64,000 bases of DNA from Podarcis raffonei (taxonomy: Eukaryota > Chordata > Lepidosauria > Squamata > Lacertidae): assembly GCF_027172205.1 (NCBI RefSeq), contig NC_070608.1, positions 44,410,001 through 44,474,000 of the forward strand, in the 5' to 3' direction. Positions 57,850 to 64,000 of the stretch are shown here, piece after piece; position 1 is the stretch's first letter, and each line of letters begins with the position of its first letter. The notes beneath the pieces are model-generated. The model made no database searches. It had not been told where the DNA came from and worked only from the letters and a program-made list of their open reading frames with translations. A program made the position numbers and the translations under genes.

Positions 57850-58030
57850 TCAATTTATTACATTCATATCTCACCTTTTCTTCCAATGAGCTCAAGGTAT
57901 CAAACATGATTCTAACCATGTTAGCCTTACAACGTCCCCATGAGTTAGGCTAGACTGAAAGACAGGCAAGTCACTAAGTTCCCTCAGTCAGCTTCATGAC
58001 TGAGGGAGGATTTGAATCTGGACCTTCTTA
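57850..58030 (-). mobile_element. MIR/CORE-SINE-like element
   Basis: On the minus strand a GTCCAGATTCAAATCCTCCC B-box-like site is followed by AGTGACTTGCCTGTC and GGTGAGATATGAATG, the MIR plan. It is old. Confidence 0.6.
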
Positions 58031-58049
58031 GTCAGATTTATTGGGGGCG

Positions 58050-58160
58050 GGGAGCCGGACTACAATTCCCATCAACCCTAGCCGGCAGGGACAATGCTGA
58101 GAGATGATGGGTGTTGTAGTCCAGCAAGACTAGGAGGTCCATAGGTTAGCAACCCGTTCT
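58050..58160. repeat. Fold-back hAT-like MITE (decayed)
   Basis: GGACTACAATTCCCATCAAC and GATGATGGGTGTTGTAGTCC are the inverted core arms. Confidence 0.6.
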
Positions 58161-58449
58161 TAAGCATCCAAATACAGACATTGAAAGCAGTCAGAGACTC
58201 ACCTGAGCCTTGAAAGAAGGCTATGAATGGGTTCAGAGGCAGAACAGCCACTTTTGCCATCACAATGTTGTGACAAGAGGCGGAGGCCCAGTCTATGTTT
58301 CAACAAGGCTAATTTATGGCTCCTTAGCTCTGTAACTCTGCCTAGAATCAAGTAAGCTCTTTGTCATCTCTGCTTTCTTCTTCCTCTGTTTTCATACTAT
58401 GCCTTCTGGTAAGCAGAGCAGCCAGCCCTGTTTTCAAGACCATCCGCTC

Positions 58450-58515
58450 CACCTGTGTAGGAACATACAAAGCTGCCTTATACTGACTCAGACCGTTAGT
58501 CAATCTAGCTCAGGT
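58450..58515 (-). mobile_element. tRNA-derived SINE fragment
   Basis: TAGGAACATACAAAGCTGCC and TTATACTGACTCAGACC are the reverse complement of the tail of the SINE at 49645. Confidence 0.65.
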
Positions 58516-60454
58516 GCAGAAAGATTGCTTCAGGTGTGGAAAGATCAATTTAAAGGCCAAAGCCATGTCATGTTAAATGTGTGGCAGAATTTCATGTATC
58601 TGGACTGATTTAAAACATATATATTGCTGGAGAGCTCAATGAGGATTGGAACTGTGGCACTGTGGCACATGGTAAGGGTTTTAAGCACTTTCCTTATTCT
58701 ATAGTTCTAAATAAAACTGCTGTGAGCAGGAACTGGCTGAGGTGTGCACTTGCTCTGTCCCCTTGGCCTGATATCTAGGGGTAGGTGCAGCTGCAGGGAG
58801 GCAGATCAAGGTTCAACACACAACTGAGAGCAAGTTTCCCTCGAAGGAGATGAATAGGGGAATGCTGTTGGTACATTAGTGCCATGAACCAACCTTGAAG
58901 AGGAACTGATCACAGGCAAGTGAGATACTTACTGATAAGCAGAGTGAAGTTAACCCCATGAGCAAAGGACATAACTGTGAGGGTTCTGTAACTAAAAAGG
59001 AGCAGGCATATACAATACAGTAAATATAAGTGCCCTGTAGTGAGAAGAGTCCTGTACAGTACTTTCTCCAGGACGAATAAAGGGCACACCAGAACCCCTG
59101 GGAGGGGAGTGTCAGTAAGCCTAACCAAAAGTCTTAAACCAAAGGGAAGGAGGCAGTAAGCACTCTCACAGTTGCCCCCCTAAATCTGCTATTTACCATG
59201 GGAAGAAAGCTACAATTGGTGCCATTTTGGTTGTTGTTGTTGTTGTTTATTAAATTTGTATACCTCTCTATACTCCTTCCCCCTCCCTTCCTCCACACCC
59301 AGCCTTTGTCACACACATCCCATCCAGTGGCTGCTTTAAGAAAATAGCAACCCAGATACATTGAATGCCATCACAAATCTATTGTAATTAGTCAATTGGA
59401 AACTTCGGGACAATGCAACAAGTGTTTTGCTAGCATTTTGGATCAGGGCAAAGGTGGCTCAGGTAAAACAAACGTTCATTAGTATAATGTTAAGTTAGCA
59501 AGGGCTGTGATGAGACTTTTAGCAAGCCCCAATACTGCAAGATATTTGCTGGGCCGACTTGATTCTATGACATTTCAGTTGGCAGGTGAGTGACTGGCAG
59601 AGTGACAAACAGTCAAAAATTATCACACCACACCACCGGCAAAAACGGTGAAGCGGATGCAGGCAGCTAAGAGCATGGTGGATGGCCATCAAGAAGGGAT
59701 GCTGAACTGTTGATGGAAATCAGAGGGGAGCATATACAAAGGTCTGTGTGAAGTTAAATGCAGGTTACTCCTGAATCCAGGAAGCTGCAAAGAGAATATC
59801 TGTGCAGGCAGAATGTCTGTTCCTTTTAACTGAAATGGCTTCGTTGCAAAGGGCAAGGCAGCGTTAGGTCTGCAAAACTCTTGCAGGGGGACCTGGATGG
59901 ATCCAGCTTCTGGAGATAATTAGAAACAAACCAAAGTGAAGGCTGAAAAGAGCTCTGTATTTTGGTGCGAAATCAGGATTATTGGGACCAGAGTTCAATA
60001 ACAGGGCACACAATTTTCACCCACAACTCAAAGGCCATCCCTTGCTGGCACATCCAGTTGAAAAGGCCTCACCAAATGACTTTCAGAATGTCTTTGCCGA
60101 GTCCATCTGCCAAACCAGAAGAACTAGGAGGCACAGCACAGGAACCAAAACCTCTCTAACCCAGCGTTTACTTAGCTAAATCCTGCACACAACATTGATG
60201 TTTGCTTATCTTAATTTTTACTTGAACATGTAAATTTGAATACTGTTTACTACTGTGTCAAATGGCTGCTTGGCAGACATGAAAACGTGCTTACTAAAAA
60301 CGACAAGGAGAGAACAGAGGGAAGGAACACATGGCGGAGGCGGGGAGATGAAAAACGACCCATTTTAAGGCAAATAGGTGTGAACCCTAGTCAGCTCCTT
60401 ATATACTGACCTCTGAAGGAGAGGGCCTCCATTATCAGGAGGTATGTTTCACAT
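58516..60454. other. Intergenic, nothing recognised
   Basis: No gene is seen. A (TTG)n tract and a short LINE end (TTATTAAATTTGTATACC) lie at about 59228-59265. Confidence 0.4.
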
Positions 60455-60710
60455 AGTGTTGGAACAGGGCCTTTAGTGTGGTGGCACCTTCCATTTGGGA
60501 CTCATTCCCAACACATACCTGTCATGTGCCCTCCTTATCAACACGCCACCGAACACAATGCAGATCCCAGTTGGTACCTGCATTGGATTGAAATTGCTTT
60601 TATATCTGCATTTATTTTAATTGTTTTAAATTGCTTTTTATGCAGGCAGTTTGTTTTGGATTTATTTTTGCTGTATTTAGAAATTGCTTTGAGATGCTTC
60701 ATAGTCAATG
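60455..60710 (+). mobile_element. L2-type LINE ORF2/3' end
   Basis: It encodes AFSVVAPSIWDSFPTHTC, the AFSVVAPxLWNSLP motif of L2. A 3' end follows with TTTTAATTGTTTTAAATTGC and TTGCTTTGAGATGC. Confidence 0.7.
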
Positions 60711-60825
60711 GATGGATGGATGGACTGATGGACCACACTGAGCCCCAACCATTTAGAATGGGAGCAACATTGAAAGGAAGGGAAAATGTGGGTGCTTCCT
60801 CTCCTGAGCAATTCTATTTTGGGTA

Positions 60826-61555
60826 ATAATAATAATAATTTATTTATACCCCTCACAGCTGGCTGGGTTTCTCTAGCCACTATGGGCAGCTTACAACAGA
60901 ATATTAAAAACACAATAAAACATCACACATTAAAATCTTCCCTAAATAGTGTTGCCTTCAGATGTCTTCTAAAAGTCAGATAGCTGTTTATTTCATTGAC
61001 ATCTGATGGGTGCCACTACTGAGAAGGCCCTGTGCCCCGCAGTGGCGGAGGAAGCCACTCAGGCGCCTGGGGCAGTATGCCCAGGGGCGGGCGAGCTGCC
61101 CATAGGGGCAGGATGCTCCATGGGGCCTCTGGAGTCTGCCTGCCTCCTCCCACTCAACTGCCCTACAGCTGGGGGGGAGGCAGCGGGAGGACCGTTTGGG
61201 CAACGTGGAACCTGCGCGCGCCCAAGTCACCGCATCTCTCCCAGGAGAGACGCATGGCTCGGGTGTGCTGCAGGCCCTGTGGTGAGTGCTGCCTGGCATT
61301 TTGTCACCCCCCTCAGTGGTGACACTTGAGCTGCCCCGCACCCACCGCACCCCCCTTTCTCTGCCCCTGTGCTCCTCTTCCCTGTAACTCACTTCTTGCA
61401 GTGAGGGAACCGCCAGAAGGCCTTCAGAGCTGGACCTCAGTGTCCAGGCTGAACGATGGAGATGCTCCTTCAGGTATACAGGGGCAAGGCTGTTTAGGGC
61501 CTTAAAGGTCAGCACCAATACTTTGAATTGTGCTCAGACTGGCATTTTCATGTCA
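60826..61555 (-). mobile_element. L2-type LINE 3' part, split by a hAT-like insertion
   Basis: The left end, (AAT)n then CACAGCTGGCTGGGTTTCTC and TGCCTTCAGATGTCTTCTAA, is the reverse L2 3' UTR. The right end encodes, on the minus strand, VLTFKALNSLAPVYLKEHLH. The element is interrupted at about 61041-61369. Confidence 0.8.
61041..61369. mobile_element. hAT-like non-autonomous insertion within L2
   Basis: The left terminus CAGTGGCGGAGGAAG and the inward-read right terminus CAGGGGCAGAGAAAG agree at 12 of 15. Flanking TGCCCCGC and TGCTCCTC agree at 6 of 8. Removing it restores the L2 sequence order. It is GC-rich, with no transposase frame. Ends are uncertain by a base or two. Confidence 0.55.
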
Positions 61556-63433
61556 ACAAGGTTATGTGGATGTTGCAAAAAAAGGGAAGGGACATGCGTA
61601 AGGAACACCCATCCTACAACAAGCACTTGTTGTCTGTGAGTGCCCCCAGAGCATGTCGTATTTTGGCCGGGGGAGTCATGTTCCATCTCAGTGCAAGGTA
61701 GATTCTTATATACTCCCACTTCAGTTATTATGGATGGAGTAGCAAAAGCAACCTGAACAGCCTTTTGCGCTTTGTAAATTTCAGCACAATTCATCCGTAT
61801 TCCTGTTGCAGGGCATCATTTAGCGTTAGCAATTTTTGGATCCATCAGTTGCCACCTTTGTGAATGTTGTATACTTGAGCCCTGCTGAAGAAACTGACTG
61901 ATGTCAACGCTCACAATAAAAGCGGCATGCTTACTGCCGGGAGTTCATATTGTGTCCTTTCCACATCTGTCACTGCAAATAGCCTAACTGTGTATCTTTT
62001 AAAGAGACAAATACAGCCGTGTGGCATTACTTTAGTACCATTCTTATTCTAAAGGGAGAGGGTAGAGGTGTCTTTTCTTTATTCTGGGTTGATTTAGAGG
62101 AATGCAGCCACATTCCAAGATATTTTCTGCTCCTGTTAAAACTCACAGAGTCACATTAAAATAGTGGTTCAGAAAATAAACTTTTAAAAAACGCTCCCTT
62201 CCCTCATGAGGTTGGCCTTGGTTAAGTGAAAGGGTGTTGTTTCTACATTCTTTCTCTGCTGTAGCTCTTGGGCCAAACTAGCTATGACTTCAGTTTTTTA
62301 AAGAAAAAATCAATAGCAGGCATGGGAAGGCCCAATTCTCTTCAGGACGTCTGTATGCAGGGCTAACCTTTTCTTCCCCATTGCAGTCTGATTGTGTGAC
62401 TTTTATCAGGATTGCAGTGAGGTAGGAAAGAGTTAAGCCTCCTTACGCTCTTCACTATCAAATAAAATCAGCCCTGCTACAATTGCTACCTTTAGCCCCC
62501 CAGTTACCTCCCTGATCACAGAGAGCCACAGAACATGTTCTTCATTGGTCTTTTCTATCCATCTATCTAAACCATTAAGAACATCTAAAAACATTTAAGG
62601 ACAGCCACAAACCCTGACAGCTAATAATTTCAAGGTTGTCCAGAACAGTCTCTTTCAGCCATCAAATGTCTGGGTCAACAGGAATATATTAAAAATTCTT
62701 CCTGAATGTTGTTAATGAGAGAGACGGACACACCTCACCAGGGATGGCATCACACAAATGGGGAACCACCACCAAGAAGGTCCTGTATTTGATCAGGGTC
62801 ACCTTGGCAGCCCCCTATGGTGGCATCAACTTTTTCCTGCCTTTATAGCATCCATAGCTTTGCTGAGCAGCTCACACAAATGCTCACACAAAGACTTCCT
62901 GCTGGCTCAAAGGAATCAGCTGCCTAGGGAACAGGCAGGTACCTCTTGTGCCTTTCCATTTTTCTACTCAGCCTCCAGTCTTCCTGAACTACCTCTGTTC
63001 CCCTACTTCTGGGCTTTAGCAAGGTGAAGGCCCCCTCTTAACCCCCCTTTCCCCAATCAGCACACAATCTGCCTATATTATAACTTTATTTCAAAATAAA
63101 ATTCCACAGTGTTGTGGTTTTTTTAAAAAAAATTTAAACTTGAAAGAAAACTTTTTTTCATATGCTGAATAAAGATATCAACTCAGTGTCTTGGTTTCCT
63201 TGGCACAGAGCGATAGTTTAGTTCTTAATTCCCTCTCAAGTGACTTAATGGTACTGTATTGCTTAATTATAGCAGTTGCTAACTCCATCCGCTAAGATGT
63301 AACACTGGGACCCAAACATCTGCAAGATTGAGGCAGAAGAGGGATGCTGCATAATAAGATCCCAATTTCTGTATTATTTTCTTTTTACTCATGTGTCAAC
63401 TAGAGCTAGCAGGTTTATGGACCAATGCAGTAA

Positions 63434-63435
<2 letters not shown>
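61556..63435. other. Intergenic, nothing recognised
   Basis: No gene or clear repeat is identified. Confidence 0.4.

Positions 63436-63479
<44 letters not shown>
63436..63479. repeat. (TA)n microsatellite
   Basis: About 22 TA units. Confidence 0.97.
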
Positions 63480-63482
<3 letters not shown>

Positions 63483-64000
63483 ATTGTCAAGGGTTAAAAG
63501 TATTATATGATGCAAGTGCCCATTCTTGCCTTTTAGACTACAAGGTTCTGGTTTCTGGGAGAGAACATGTCTGGCCAAATCCTTTTCACAACCACTGCCG
63601 TTGTGGGTAAGGAACAACAGCTTCCAGTTGGCCAATGTATGCTGCTTAAGACCTGAATAATATTGTGGATTTAAAAAAAACTTTTTAGGCCTGAAGTCAT
63701 TGCATTTGAATGTGGCCCAGCCATTAAGTTATTCTGTGAGATGGCCTGCCTCAGAAGGGAGATTGGAAGGTATTATAAAATGGCAGAAAATGTCAGGGAC
63801 CAGGAGTCAGATTCCTCTTCATCAGGTGGTGGAAGCAAAGACTCCAGACCTGAAGGGAAGGGAATGCAGGAATAGCCCCAGACGCACCAGATGAACTTCT
63901 GGGGCTAGTGTGTCATCCCACTTCTTGGCCCAAGGATAGGGTATCACCAGGTGTTATGTACTGAGTTGAATAGGATCCAAACTGCAGCAGTCTGATTGGT
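63480..64000. other. Intergenic, nothing recognised
   Basis: No gene or repeat family is recognised up to the window edge. Confidence 0.4.

Noticed and set aside
63436-63479. (TA)n tract considered as a regulatory or replication element
   Set aside because: A plain dinucleotide microsatellite explains it.

Overview
The window is nuclear DNA from a squamate reptile, probably a lizard. Genes are sparse and intron-containing, two CpG islands mark promoters, and the repeats are typically squamate: four Sauria-type SINEs, many L2 and CR1-like LINE ends, tRNA-derived SINEs and short hAT-like elements. A lacertid is my best guess at family level, from SINE recollection only.

Layout: 1-3605 is part of intron 1 of TAF4B, which runs on the minus strand and leaves the window at the left edge. 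Its first coding exon is 3606-4002, with a CpG-rich promoter up to about 4600. From 4600 to 18450 there is no multi-exon gene I recognise. This stretch holds an intact, intronless full-length copy of MCTS1 (6827-7372, plus strand) inside a clear target-site duplication, plus repeats. SS18 then runs on the plus strand from its CpG island (18450-19200) through 11 coding exons (19126-40522) to a 3' UTR ending near 42130. From 42130 to 64000 is a gene-poor flank of decayed repeats. It includes a Tigger-like MITE, a tRNA-Asn pseudogene, a fragment with a hammerhead-ribozyme-like core, and a broken Ty3/gypsy fossil at about 55740-57700.

The two host genes are divergent: TAF4B (a TFIID subunit) and SS18 (a BAF chromatin-remodelling subunit). 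As I recall, this matches the human SS18-PSMA8-TAF4B block on chromosome 18, but I see no PSMA8 exons between them. The most striking item is the MCTS1 retrocopy: nearly complete UTRs, an undamaged 181-codon frame, only two apparent differences from the human protein as I remember it, and a 16 bp flanking duplication with one mismatch. It looks like a functional or very young retrogene, and could parallel the mammalian MCTS2 retrogene independently.
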